From SXIZ01 sp040079795 (GTDB lineage: Bacteria; Pseudomonadota; Gammaproteobacteria; Methylococcales; Methylomonadaceae): a stretch of DNA of 64,000 nt. The stretch lies in contig JBEBJQ010000011.1 in assembly GCA_040079795.1 (NCBI GenBank), forward strand, positions 1 to 64,000, in the 5' to 3' direction. Positions 41,384 to 50,620 of this stretch are shown one piece after another. Below the pieces are notes generated by a model, which searched no databases, was not told the origin of the DNA, and was given only the letters and a program-made list of their open reading frames with translations. Each line of letters starts with the position of its first letter. Within the stretch, counting starts at the first letter, position 1. The translations under genes and the position numbers were made by a program.

Positions 41384-43654
41384 ATGTTAAGTAAAGAATT
41401 GGAAGTTTCCTTAAACAACGCCTTTAAGTATGCGCATGAAAAACGGCATGAATTTATCACGGTCGAGCACTTATTATTAGCATTGCTTGATAATGCTTCT
41501 GCTGAGCCGGTGCTTAATGCAGTGGGTTGTGATATACCGTTGTTACACCGTGAATTAGTTCAGTTTATTGATCAAACAATGTCTTTGATTCCTAAAGGTG
41601 TGCAGCGTGAAACGCAACCCACCCTAGGGTTTCAGAGGGTTCTGCAACGGGCGGTTTTTCATGTGCAGGCAACTGATAAAAAAGAGGTTACCGGTGCAAA
41701 TCTGTTCGTTGCATTATTTAGTGAACAGGACTCGCATGCCGTTTATTTACTCAGTAAACTGGATGTAACCCGTCTGGACGTTGTGAATTACCTTGCACAT
41801 GGCGTATCCAAGCAAAGTCCCAGTTCTGAAGGCCCGCATGAGCCATTTTCTGAAGCGGATACTGAAGCCTCTGAGGCTAATGCTTCGCCATTACAGAAAT
41901 ATGCTTCTAACCTCAATGAAGAAGCCTTACAAGGCCGGATTGATCCGTTGATTGGTCGGGAACATGAAATAGAGCGTACCATTCAAATTTTATGTCGACG
42001 TCGGAAGAACAACCCTTTGCTAGTGGGTGAAGCAGGTGTTGGTAAAACCGCAATTGCTGAGGGGCTGGCAAAACGTATTGTTGAAAAAGAAGTACCTGAT
42101 GTGCTGCTCAATCATGTGATTTATTCCTTGGATTTAGGTGCATTGGTTGCTGGGACAAAATACCGTGGCGATTTCGAAAAACGCCTAAAAGCTTTATTAA
42201 GCCAGCTAAAAAAAGACCCGCATTCGATTTTGTTTATTGACGAAATCCATACCATTATCGGTGCTGGTTCTGCCTCGGGTGGTGTCATGGACGCATCGAA
42301 TCTGATTAAGCCGGTATTGGCTTCTGGACAACTGCGTTGTATAGGCTCAACGACTTACCAAGAATACCGTGGTGTTTTTGAGAAAGATCACGCTTTGGCG
42401 CGGCGCTTTCAAAAAGTTGATGTGCTTGAGCCGTCTGTTGAAGATACCATACTGATTTTGAAAGGCTTAAAATCCAGGTTTGAAGCCCATCATTCTGTTA
42501 AATATTCGACGGAAGCCTTGCGCGTGGCGGCTGAATTAGCTGATCGTTATATCACTGATCGGCATCTGCCTGACAAAGCCATCGATGTGATTGATGAGGC
42601 GGGTGCAAAACAACAGTTGCTGGCGATACAGGATCGAAAAGAGTTAATTGATACGGCGGAAATTGAAGAAATTATTGCCAAAATTGCTCGCGTACCGGCC
42701 AAGTCGGTTTCTTCAAACGACAAGCAAAAACTGGAAAATCTGGAGAAAAACCTCAAGATGTTGGTTTTTGGTCAGGAAGAAGCAATTTCTGCTTTGGCTT
42801 CAGCTATTAAGCTATCGCGTGCCGGTTTACGCGATACCCAAAAAACGATAGGTTCCTTCCTGTTTGCTGGGCCTACGGGGGTCGGTAAAACTGAGGTGAC
42901 CCGTCAGTTAGCTAAAGTATTAGGCTTAGAGCTTATCCGTTTAGATATGTCTGAATATATGGAGCGCCATACGGTGTCCCGTTTGATCGGAGCGCCCCCC
43001 GGTTACATTGGCTATGATCAAGGCGGGCTGTTAACCGAGCAAGTCAATAAACATCCGCATGCCGTATTGTTGTTAGATGAGTTGGAAAAAGCGCATCCCG
43101 ATGTCTTTAATTTATTGTTGCAAGTTATGGATCATGGCGTTTTAACGGATAATAACGGGCGCAAAGTTGACTTCCGCAATATTATCTTGGTCATGACCAC
43201 CAATGCGGGCGCAGAAGAGGGTAGCCGGGCTTCTATAGGTTTTACCCATCAGGATCACGCGACCGATAGTATGAAAGTGATTGAAAAAGGCTTTTCACCG
43301 GAGTTTCGTAACCGTTTAGATGCCATAATCCAATTTAAACCCCTTGATATTTCAATTATTGGCTTTGTGGTGGATAAGTTTATTTTTGAACTGGAAGCTA
43401 TTTTGTTGGAGAAAAATGTCACCTTAATGCTTGAAGCCGATGCGCGTCTGTGGCTTGCGGAACATGGGTGTGATCCTAAAATGGGGGCAAGGCCGATGGC
43501 GCGTTTAATTCAGGAAAAAATTAAAAAGCCATTAGCAAACGATTTACTGTTTGGAAAATTAGCCCACGGTGGGCATGTGCGCATTTACGTGCAAAACAAC
43601 GAACTTGGTTTTTCGATAGAGAGCAAAGAGTTGGCAACACTATCTGATTATTAA
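41384..43654 (+). CDS. clpA: ClpA ATPase subunit of ClpAP
   Basis: This 756-residue unfoldase feeds substrates to ClpP. It has an N-terminal repeat domain (1-145), AAA module 1 with Walker A 'GEAGVGKTA' and Walker B 'SILFIDEIHTIIGAG', and AAA module 2 with 'GPTGVGKTEVT' and 'VLLLDELEKAHPDVF'. The 'GARPMARLIQEKIKKPLANDLLFG' C-terminus is typical. No middle coiled coil is present, which excludes ClpB. clpP is not in the window. Confidence 0.97.
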   Translation: MLSKELEVSLNNAFKYAHEKRHEFITVEHLLLALLDNASAEPVLNAVGCDIPLLHRELVQFIDQTMSLIPKGVQRETQPTLGFQRVLQRAVFHVQATDKKEVTGANLFVALFSEQDSHAVYLLSKLDVTRLDVVNYLAHGVSKQSPSSEGPHEPFSEADTEASEANASPLQKYASNLNEEALQGRIDPLIGREHEIERTIQILCRRRKNNPLLVGEAGVGKTAIAEGLAKRIVEKEVPDVLLNHVIYSLDLGALVAGTKYRGDFEKRLKALLSQLKKDPHSILFIDEIHTIIGAGSASGGVMDASNLIKPVLASGQLRCIGSTTYQEYRGVFEKDHALARRFQKVDVLEPSVEDTILILKGLKSRFEAHHSVKYSTEALRVAAELADRYITDRHLPDKAIDVIDEAGAKQQLLAIQDRKELIDTAEIEEIIAKIARVPAKSVSSNDKQKLENLEKNLKMLVFGQEEAISALASAIKLSRAGLRDTQKTIGSFLFAGPTGVGKTEVTRQLAKVLGLELIRLDMSEYMERHTVSRLIGAPPGYIGYDQGGLLTEQVNKHPHAVLLLDELEKAHPDVFNLLLQVMDHGVLTDNNGRKVDFRNIILVMTTNAGAEEGSRASIGFTHQDHATDSMKVIEKGFSPEFRNRLDAIIQFKPLDISIIGFVVDKFIFELEAILLEKNVTLMLEADARLWLAEHGCDPKMGARPMARLIQEKIKKPLANDLLFGKLAHGGHVRIYVQNNELGFSIESKELATLSDY

Positions 43655-43694
43655 TAGCTTTAGGGCGGCGTGCGCTTTCCTCTAACAATAGGGG

Positions 43695-43913
43695 CTAGCG
43701 CATCCTGAAGGTAATTCTGCCTTTGGTTAAGTCATACGGTGTCATTTCAACTTTAACTTTATCGCCGGTTAAGATCCGGATATAGTTTTTGCGCATTTTT
43801 CCAGAAATATGTGCTGTTACGATATGTCCGTTTTCAAGTTCAACCCGAAACATCGTATTTGGAAGTGTGTCGATTACTTTACCTTCCATTTCAATTTGGT
43901 CTTCTTTTGACAT
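43695..43913 (-). CDS. infA: Translation initiation factor IF-1
   Basis: This 72-residue S1/OB-fold protein covers the ribosomal A site during initiation. The sequence ('SKEDQIEMEGKVIDTLPN', 'VTAHISGKMRKNYIRILTGD') is full length. It converges on clpA; infA next to clpA is common in gammaproteobacteria. The ribosome site is weak and overlaps a tiny hydrophobic frame that ends three bases before the ATG. Confidence 0.97.
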   Translation of the reverse strand: MSKEDQIEMEGKVIDTLPNTMFRVELENGHIVTAHISGKMRKNYIRILTGDKVKVEMTPYDLTKGRITFRMR

Positions 43914-43916
43914 CTA

Positions 43917-43991
43917 TTAGTATTTCCAAGCGATTAAAACCGCTGATAATACCATAAGCCCGCAAGCAACAACAGAAAACAATGCTGACAT
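43917..43991 (-). CDS. Possible 24-residue membrane micro-ORF upstream of infA
   Basis: The frame reads 'MSALFSVVACGLMVLSAVLI' and then AWKY, a single hydrophobic helix. Its stop is three bases before the infA ATG, which would allow coupled translation. There is no clear ribosome site before its own ATG, so it may be chance. Confidence 0.25.
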   Translation of the reverse strand: MSALFSVVACGLMVLSAVLIAWKY

Positions 43992-44139
43992 TGTTTAATC
44001 TGTTTTCAATCGAAATGATTCGCGAATGCCTAATTTAAATCCCCCGCCACTGCTTCTGCCATAGGATTGATGTGCTTGCTTGCTTGCGTGATGTTGGTGC
44101 TTGGTGTCTTCGAAAAATTCAAATTTGGGAATAGGGCGC

Positions 44140-45777
44140 TTACTTAATGGCCTCAGTAACCACTTTACCCACGCTCCCATTCGGCATTTGTATTTTTAGG
44201 AGTGCTGATAAGGTAGGCGCAATATCGGTTATGGCGGTTTCCCGGTGGGTGCTGCCCGGTCTGATCCCCCAGCCGTAAAAAATACAGGGGATATGCGCAT
44301 CATAGGGATACCATAAACCATGTGAGGTGCCTTTTTGCGCATTATTACCCAGATAGCCCGGTTTATAAATAAATTGAATGTCGCCACTCCGTTTCGGGGT
44401 ATAGCCATTAATCAGCATGTCCTTTAAAAGCGCGGGAACAGAAGCCTGTGGTATTTTGTCCAGTTCGAGCGCATAGAGTATTTCGTCCCTTCCTCGCAGC
44501 TCATCCAACAAGAATTGCTTGATAGCATTTACATCAGTGCCGTTTTGAGAAATCGCTTGGGTATCAAGATACACTTGATAGTTGACGACTTTACTGACGG
44601 CATTTGTTATCAGAAATTTTTGAGCCACGGCTGCATTAAGGTTTTTGGCGAAATCGCTTGGAGGAGCCTGCACTGCATTTTCCGAAAGCACTTTGTGTTC
44701 ACTTAAATAGCGCGGGATATGCGCCACACCGTGATCCGCCGTCAAAAACAGAGTGTAATGGCCTAGTCCGATCTGCTTGTCCAGATAGTTTAGAAAACCG
44801 GCAATATCTTGATCCAACCGTAAATAAGTATCTTCAATTTCGACAGAATTGGGGCCGAAACTATGCCCTATGTAATCGGTCGGAGAGAGGCTGATGCTTA
44901 GAAAATCAGGTCTGGCATCCTGTCCTAATGCCTCGTTTTCGATAGCTGCTTTGGCAAACTCAAAGGTAAAGCTATTGGCAAACGGGGTTGTTCTAAACGC
45001 TTCATATTTATCTTTGGCTTTAATACTCGAAAGCTTATGTGGAAAAACGACCGATTTTTCACCCTTGATATTATTTTCGTAAGGTTCATCATCCGCACTG
45101 CTTTGGTCGTATTTTTCTGCCGGTAACAGGGTTTTCCAATCTGAGCGCATTGCCTGTCCGGGTAAATCCTTGGCATTAAAGTCATTAACCCACCCCGGTA
45201 AATTTTGCATGTAATAAGAACTACTTATCCAAATACCGTTATCGTACCAATAAGCCGCATTCGCCGTATGCCCCGCCGGTAATATTGCACCGCGATCTTT
45301 CAGGGCTATGCCAATCACTTTACTTTTAAAATTATTGCTTAACCTTAACTCATCAGTCACAGTCGTCACCCACAAATTCGCCGGGCTCATTTTGCCCGCT
45401 TTGGCGTTATTGCTGCCAACTGGTTCAACTTTATCGTCGCCGGTGCAATAACTTTCCTTACCAGTGGCTTTATCGAACCACTCATTCCCGGGAATACCGC
45501 TGATCGCCGGCGGACTACCGCTATAAATTGCGGCATGGCCAGGTGCTGTGGAAGTTGGTGTGTAGGGGATCAGGGTATTTTCAGCACTGAAGCCGTCTTT
45601 TAACAAGCGCTTAAAACCGTTGTTGGAGTAGTGGGCACTGTAGCGATATAAAAAATCCCAGCGCATTTGGTCTATCACCAATCCTACTATTAATTTGGGT
45701 TTTTGGTTTTGTGCAAGGCAAGCAAAGCTGCATAAACAGAATGTCGTGATTAAGAAAAATTTTTGGTGGTAACGCAT
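44140..45777 (-). CDS. PafA-like alkaline phosphatase
   Basis: This 545-residue secreted enzyme of the alkaline phosphatase superfamily has a signal peptide ending 'CLAQ'. Metal ligands and the Thr nucleophile are visible in 'LVIDQMRWDFLYR' (Asp), 'YTPTSTAPGHAAIYSG' (nucleophile Thr), 'LSPTDYIGHSFGP' (Asp/His) and 'LFLTADHGVAHIP' (Asp-His), with a final 'GTSHGLWYPYDAHIPCIFYG'. The motif 'NDWYDK'-like 'NEWFDKATGKESYC' matches PafA phosphatases, best known from Bacteroidota, which release phosphate from organic esters without phosphate repression. It is alone on its strand between infA and the cytochrome b561 gene. Horizontal origin is possible. Confidence 0.87.
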   Translation of the reverse strand: MRYHQKFFLITTFCLCSFACLAQNQKPKLIVGLVIDQMRWDFLYRYSAHYSNNGFKRLLKDGFSAENTLIPYTPTSTAPGHAAIYSGSPPAISGIPGNEWFDKATGKESYCTGDDKVEPVGSNNAKAGKMSPANLWVTTVTDELRLSNNFKSKVIGIALKDRGAILPAGHTANAAYWYDNGIWISSSYYMQNLPGWVNDFNAKDLPGQAMRSDWKTLLPAEKYDQSSADDEPYENNIKGEKSVVFPHKLSSIKAKDKYEAFRTTPFANSFTFEFAKAAIENEALGQDARPDFLSISLSPTDYIGHSFGPNSVEIEDTYLRLDQDIAGFLNYLDKQIGLGHYTLFLTADHGVAHIPRYLSEHKVLSENAVQAPPSDFAKNLNAAVAQKFLITNAVSKVVNYQVYLDTQAISQNGTDVNAIKQFLLDELRGRDEILYALELDKIPQASVPALLKDMLINGYTPKRSGDIQFIYKPGYLGNNAQKGTSHGLWYPYDAHIPCIFYGWGIRPGSTHRETAITDIAPTLSALLKIQMPNGSVGKVVTEAIK

Positions 45778-45833
45778 TTAATTGTTAGTCAAACAAAATG
45801 GTTAAACATATTAATATTTTCATGCTCTGCAAT

Positions 45834-46382
45834 CTAAAGCATACGCGGCAATACATCATTACGGTCAATAAAACGGTGTTTAATTACTGCGGCAACATGA
45901 ACTACCACCACAGCTAAAAGCCCATACGCCAAATAGCCATGCACATCGCCTGTCCAACTGCCTATACCGTCGATTGTTGGAAAAAACTTTGGCAACGGAA
46001 TTCCAAAAAATTTGACATCACGCCCATGAAAATTCGAATGCGCCCAACCGGCAATCGGCACGATGGTCATGAAGCCATACAATGCCTTGTGTGCCAAGGC
46101 AGCATAATGGACTTCCTGTGGAGTGAGCCCGGCTTGCGGCGCTGGAAGTGCTTCGCGTAAACGTATATTAAGCCTCAGAGCCAGTAAAATGATGGTTAAT
46201 ACCCCAAAGGATTTATGCAAGGCGAATAAAGTGGGTCGTAAGCTGTCTTCTTTATCCAGATCGACCATGATAAAACCGACTACAAATAAGCCCAGAAAAC
46301 AAGCCGCCATGCTCCAATGCAGGATACGCAATACTAAGGGGTATTTTTCAGGTGGGTTTAAGGATTCAGTGACTGAGTTCAT
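45834..46382 (-). CDS. Cytochrome b561-family protein
   Basis: This 182-residue di-heme membrane cytochrome has four helices. Heme ligand His are in 'LRILHWSMAACFLGLF' (helix 1), 'LFALHKSFGVLTI' (helix 2), and 'GDVHGYLAYGLLAVVVVHVAAVIKH' (helix 4, two His). I chose the ATG at 46382, with GGAGA before it; the frame is open 38 codons further but that part does not fit the family. Such proteins pass electrons from quinol to periplasmic acceptors. The partner is unknown. Confidence 0.9.
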   Translation of the reverse strand: MNSVTESLNPPEKYPLVLRILHWSMAACFLGLFVVGFIMVDLDKEDSLRPTLFALHKSFGVLTIILLALRLNIRLREALPAPQAGLTPQEVHYAALAHKALYGFMTIVPIAGWAHSNFHGRDVKFFGIPLPKFFPTIDGIGSWTGDVHGYLAYGLLAVVVVHVAAVIKHRFIDRNDVLPRML

Positions 46383-46833
46383 GAGCTGTCTCCAATAGGC
46401 GATACGCTTTTGTTGATGGAATTGAAATTTTATAAGGCTGAGTGCTGCATAGCAATGAATAAACCCAACACTTCTGTGTGCCATGCTCTTGCTCATTTAG
46501 CCAAAGCGCTGCCACAACGGTTGGTATTCGAGTGTGGCCAATTTGGGAAATGCTGGGTTTAGGCATGTTCGATATGAGATGGTATGGCTAAATAGGATTA
46601 TTTTTGCACCCTAAATAGCATTGATAATGTATCCAAACAATTATTGTGTGTTATTGATAATCTGTAATGCAAATTTGATCTTGCCCGGATATCAGTGACA
46701 CTGAGCACGGCTGACCGGTAGCTGTCAGCGGAGGTTAAATATGCGCGTGTCGCTACAAATATTTACGCTCAAAAACCAGTGCCCGTTAGATCAGGGCAAG
46801 CTCAAACAAGAGTTAAATAGTTTTTTTGCAGGT
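46383..46833. other. 451-bp gap with a hairpin-led small frame
   Basis: GCTGAC (46710-46715) pairs with GTCAGC (46724-46729), then GGAGG at 46730-46734, then ATG at 46741. The plus frame reads 31 codons ('RVSLQIFTLKNQCPLDQGKL') before it enters the antisense of gpmI, where it runs on to 47001. The ribosome site is very good, but a real product is not shown. The rest of the gap is featureless. Confidence 0.35.
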
Positions 46834-48486
46834 TTAGCCTACTTTCACAATACTAGCGGAATAATCATCTGGCGGCTCAAAGCCCAAAAGGGTGATACAA
46901 GTCGCCGCCAGATTTGCTATACCTGCGTTCGGCACATCATTCAAAGAGGCATTGGCCGCTCCAGATGGATCGTACACAATCGCAGGCACTGGATTCAATG
47001 AATGAGCCGTCTTCGGTTTATACTTGCCTCGTTCATCCAGTATCAACGCACCGGTTTTTTTATCCAACTCGCACATATCGTCCGCATTGCCATGGTCGGC
47101 TGAACAAACCAAAATGCCTCTGGTGTTCTTTAGTGCGGCCATTATTCTGCCAAGGTTTTCGTCCACGGCTTCGACAGCTAACTTTACTGCACTCACTACA
47201 CCGGTATGACCTACCATGTCGCCGTTTGGGAAATTCAGGCGAATAAACCGATATTCACCGCTCTCAATCGCTTGTACTACAATATCGGTAATTTCATCCG
47301 CTTTCATTCGTGGCGCGTTTTCAAACGGGCAGACATCGGACGGAACCTCTTTCCAAGTCTCAGTTGGAAATTTACCCGAATTATTACCGTTGAAGAAATA
47401 GGTCATGTGACCAAATTTCTGCGTTTCTGAAATAGCCAGCTGTTTGACACCCGCGTTCGAAAGGTATTCGCTCATTGTTCGATCAATCGCCGGAGGGGTC
47501 ACCAGATACCGCGCAGGTACGCCTAGATCGCCGTCGTATTGCATCATACCTGCATACAGCACTTGCGGTTTTGGGTCGCGCTCAAATTCTTTTAAATTAT
47601 CCGCTTCAAATGCTTTGGTAATTTCCAGTGAACGGTCACCGCGGAAGTTAAAAAAGATTACGCTGTCGCCATCCACAATCGGGCCCACAGGCATCCCCGC
47701 GCGTTCAATAACGAACGCTGGCAGATCCTGATCCAAAATGCCTGGATTTTCTTTCCGATAGGTTTCCACGGCTTCCTTCATCGAAGCAAACGTCCGGCCT
47801 TCTGCTTTTACATGCGTAGCCCAGCCACGTTTGACCATATCCCAATTGGCATCATAACGGTCCATCGTAATATTCATACGCCCGCCACCTGATGCTACGC
47901 AATAATCAACTGTGCCATCCGCATTAATGTCTTTCAAGAAGGCTTCGAAGCGTTCAACATACTCCAGTGCCGAGGTCGGCGGAACATCACGCCCGTCAAT
48001 CAAGGCATGAACCCGCGCCTTTTTTACCCCTTGTTCTTTTGCCTTGCGTAACATGGATTCCAAATGATTAATATTGGAGTGCACATTCCCATCTGACAAT
48101 AGTCCGATAAAATGCAAGGTTGATGATTTGTCGTTAACATTTTTAATGAGCTCCTGCCAAACTGAACCAGCGGCATACATCGCTCCTGATGCTATTGCTT
48201 TACCAACTAAAGCTGCCCCCTGTTCAAAAATGCGGCCGCAACCGATGGCATTATGCCCCACCTCCGAATTGCCCATATCCCCGTCATCCGGCAACCCCAC
48301 TGCAACGCCATGCGCCCGCAATTCCGCATACAAGGCGTGTTCCCGCAGCCAGTTTAAGTTAGGCGTCGAAGCCTGTTTCACATAATCACTATGCGGATTT
48401 TTACCAATTCCGACTCCATCCATAATCACCAATACCACAGGGCCTTGGGGGCCAGCAAAGTGCTTATTTTTTTTTAGCTCAATCAT
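46834..48486 (-). CDS. gpmI: Cofactor-independent phosphoglycerate mutase
   Basis: This 550-residue manganese enzyme interconverts 3- and 2-phosphoglycerate. 'LVIMDGVGIG' (metal Asp), 'GDMGNSEVGHNAIGCGR' (nucleophile Ser), 'HALIDGRDVPPTS', 'FFNFRGDRSLEI', 'GDMVGHTGV' and 'CSADHGNADDM' are all present. The protein is about 35-40 residues longer than the E. coli type because of inserts such as 'ERDPKPQVLYAGMMQYD'. This resembles the longer plant-like iPGM form. It is a single gene. Confidence 0.95.
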   Translation of the reverse strand: MIELKKNKHFAGPQGPVVLVIMDGVGIGKNPHSDYVKQASTPNLNWLREHALYAELRAHGVAVGLPDDGDMGNSEVGHNAIGCGRIFEQGAALVGKAIASGAMYAAGSVWQELIKNVNDKSSTLHFIGLLSDGNVHSNINHLESMLRKAKEQGVKKARVHALIDGRDVPPTSALEYVERFEAFLKDINADGTVDYCVASGGGRMNITMDRYDANWDMVKRGWATHVKAEGRTFASMKEAVETYRKENPGILDQDLPAFVIERAGMPVGPIVDGDSVIFFNFRGDRSLEITKAFEADNLKEFERDPKPQVLYAGMMQYDGDLGVPARYLVTPPAIDRTMSEYLSNAGVKQLAISETQKFGHMTYFFNGNNSGKFPTETWKEVPSDVCPFENAPRMKADEITDIVVQAIESGEYRFIRLNFPNGDMVGHTGVVSAVKLAVEAVDENLGRIMAALKNTRGILVCSADHGNADDMCELDKKTGALILDERGKYKPKTAHSLNPVPAIVYDPSGAANASLNDVPNAGIANLAATCITLLGFEPPDDYSASIVKVG

Positions 48487-49020
48487 TTAAAATTCCTATG
48501 CATATCAATATAAAAAAGTGTCTAACTTTGAGTTTAGCCATTTGTATTTTTCTTTAAAAGTGTGTTGTTAAATAATCAATTTTTGGCATTAAAATTTTTT
48601 ATTTAGCATTATCCCATTTTTTCAAACTTACGATTAAGCATATTCAACGCCCTATAAACTGAGTGAGAAATGCCGCCATAAACTCCAAAAACCTTGTTAC
48701 AAAATGACCCGTTAGCCAAGTTATAACGATAAATTGTAGAATCGAGGTAATTGTATTATTTACTTTACCAAAGATGATCTAACTGATTGGCATCTGCCCA
48801 AGAATGGATCTCGCGGACTATCGTAAGAATACTTCAAAGGAATGGGGTAATAAAGTAGCTGCTGCAAAATTGAATTTTGGCATCAGTAGCTAGTAGATAA
48901 TATTGAATTAATCGACTAATATTCCTGACTATTACATTAGGTTCAATGCCCGTCTGATTTCATGGCTTTAGCCTAAAACTGTTACCTTGGTCTGAACCAA
49001 GCCAAATCTTGGAATAGAAA
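48487..49020. other. 534-bp AT-rich gap upstream of xrtH
   Basis: A 29-codon frame at 48804-48893 (+) reads 'MDLADYRKNTSKEWGNKVAA' and looks protein-like, but has no ribosome site. Otherwise I saw no gene or repeat. The gap must hold promoters of gpmI (minus) and xrtH (plus). Confidence 0.35.
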
Positions 49021-49509
49021 ATGAAACGTTTTTTTATAGTGTTTTGGCTTTTACTGATCATGCTATTTGTGGCCGAGTTGGCTAATCCGGTGCAAGCCGC
49101 CATTATTACGCCATTCACCGAAATAATTGCCCATATTAGTGCAGGGCTAATAAGCATATTTGATAAAAGCGTTATTTTTCGAGGCATTGAGGTTATTAAT
49201 GCTGAAAATGGCTTTTCGGTTTCGATACAAGCCGGGTGTAATGGCGTTGAAGCTTCTTTAGTATTGATTGCGGCAATATTAGCCTTTCCCGCGCCTTTAC
49301 TTTCCAAACTGATCGGTATCTTGGTTGGTTTCTTAAGTGTACAAGTTTTAAATATAGTACGTATTATCAGCTTATTTTATCTTGGGCAGTGGAATTTTGC
49401 CGTTTTTGAATGGGCGCATTTGTATATTTGGCAAGCTTTGATTATGGTAGACGTTTTGGTTGTTTTTTTAGTCTGGTTAAAAATGAGTACTGGCCTTTTA
49501 AAAATATGA
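49021..49509 (+). CDS. xrtH: Exosortase H
   Basis: This 162-residue multi-pass membrane protein belongs to the exosortase family, transpeptidase-like enzymes that process proteins with C-terminal sorting signals. The catalytic triad is visible as Cys73 ('QAGCNGVEAS'), Arg114 ('LNIVRIISLF') and His133 ('EWAHLYIWQ'). Short exosortases of this kind with an IPTL-type target are exosortase H. The IPTLSEWG protein encoded 1.1 kb downstream supports this subtype. About five helices are predicted. The next gene overlaps it by 4 bases (ATGA). The enzyme should act at the periplasmic face of the inner membrane. Confidence 0.9.
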   Translation: MKRFFIVFWLLLIMLFVAELANPVQAAIITPFTEIIAHISAGLISIFDKSVIFRGIEVINAENGFSVSIQAGCNGVEASLVLIAAILAFPAPLLSKLIGILVGFLSVQVLNIVRIISLFYLGQWNFAVFEWAHLYIWQALIMVDVLVVFLVWLKMSTGLLKI

Positions 49510-50114
49510 ATTCGACAATGTCATTGAGGGACTTTGTTTTCCGGATATTATTCGCAATGCCGCTCTGTTTTGGTATCTGGTACTTTTCGGCTGCCGTCTG
49601 GATTTGGTTTATAGCGGAACTAACGCATGGTGTTTTAAGGTTATTATTTTCAAGGTTAATTGCCAGCGTCGGGTCTATCGGCCATACTTTGGACATTGTC
49701 ACTAATTTGGGCGATATCGAGCAGTATACCCAGCACCATAAGATGATGGCCCTGGTTTTTTCGATTAATCCTTTACAGTACGGATATAGTCTGGCCGTGT
49801 ACTCGGCTTTGTTGCTGGCCTCAAAGAATTATCACTGGCGAGCTTGGCTCGTGGGTTTAGCCGTATTAATGGGGGCAATTGTTTTAGGGGTCTGTTTTGA
49901 TGTTTTAAAAACCATTGCATTTGATTTGGCGCCTACTGGCACAACTTATCCAACGGGGTTCTCAGATTGGCAACTGAATATGTTGGGCGTGGCTTATCAA
50001 TTGGGCTATTTGGTATTGCCGACCGTGCTTCCTCTGATTCTTTGGGCAAATTTTAACCAGTTGTTTTTTCGAAGCTACCTTGCAGGTTCTGTTGCAGATA
50101 TTCAACAGGATTAA
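49506..50114 (+). CDS. Exosortase H-associated membrane protein
   Basis: This 202-residue protein has about five membrane helices ('LCFGIWYFSAAVWIWFIAELTHGVLRLLF', 'YGYSLAVYSALLLASKNYHWRAWLVGLAVLMGAIVLGVCFDVLKTI', 'LGYLVLPTVLPLILWAN', read in parts). It overlaps the xrtH stop (ATGA), which sets the start at 49506; the open frame extends upstream inside xrtH. Genes in this position are known as exosortase H-associated membrane proteins of undetermined role. I infer that it is a partner of XrtH in processing or export. Confidence 0.78.
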   Translation: MNSTMSLRDFVFRILFAMPLCFGIWYFSAAVWIWFIAELTHGVLRLLFSRLIASVGSIGHTLDIVTNLGDIEQYTQHHKMMALVFSINPLQYGYSLAVYSALLLASKNYHWRAWLVGLAVLMGAIVLGVCFDVLKTIAFDLAPTGTTYPTGFSDWQLNMLGVAYQLGYLVLPTVLPLILWANFNQLFFRSYLAGSVADIQQD

Positions 50115-50620
50115 GCTTGCCCCTAGCTGTTATTGACCTAAACACCACTCAGTGCTTGCTAAAATTCATTCAAAGTTGGACAAAATTAACTCTTTAACTA
50201 CACTTAAGCCTAAGTTTTTTTATTTTGCTATTTAATCCATTACATAAACAAAGCTATTGGTGAATTGTGCTTTGAAATTTAGAGCAACCAGTGGTACTTT
50301 TAGCGTTAGTGCGAAATGGAATTCTTTTAATGTTTTTTTATTTATACAGACCGTTCGATAAAAGCGTTTATTCAATTTAAAGACCGAAATGGCTCAAGGG
50401 CTGGTTTTTTTAAATTAAATTTTACGTACATAGGTAGATAGGATTATTAACTTGTAGGCTCAAAACCTTAAAACCTTAAAACCTTAAAACCTTAAAACCT
50501 TAAAACCTTAAAACCTTAAAACCTTAAAACCTTAAGTATTAATCTTAATGGCTTACTTATAAATTTAAAAATCAATTCTTGATTTTGAACGTTTTAAACA
50601 TAACTCTTAAAATTAAAAAT
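50115..50620. other. Leader region of the IPTL-CTERM gene
   Basis: About 500 bp of AT-rich DNA lie between the XrtH partner gene and its probable substrate gene. It carries the AAAACCTT array (50462-50533). TATAAA at 50558-50563 is a possible -10 element, which would put the array directly upstream of, or touching, the -35 position. No open frame was found. Confidence 0.5.
50462..50533. repeat. Octamer microsatellite, (AAAACCTT) x 9
   Basis: Nine perfect head-to-tail copies of AAAACCTT (72 bp) are followed by a partial AA. The array lies 88 bp before the ATG at 50621 and about 25 bp before a -10-like TATAAA. Perfect short tandem arrays change copy number by slipped-strand mispairing, so it could switch expression of the surface protein gene. 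Confidence 0.97.

Noticed and set aside
43671..43702. TGCGCT/AGCGCA pair between clpA and infA as a shared terminator
   Set aside because: The stem is only 6 bp with a 20-base loop and no T-tract.
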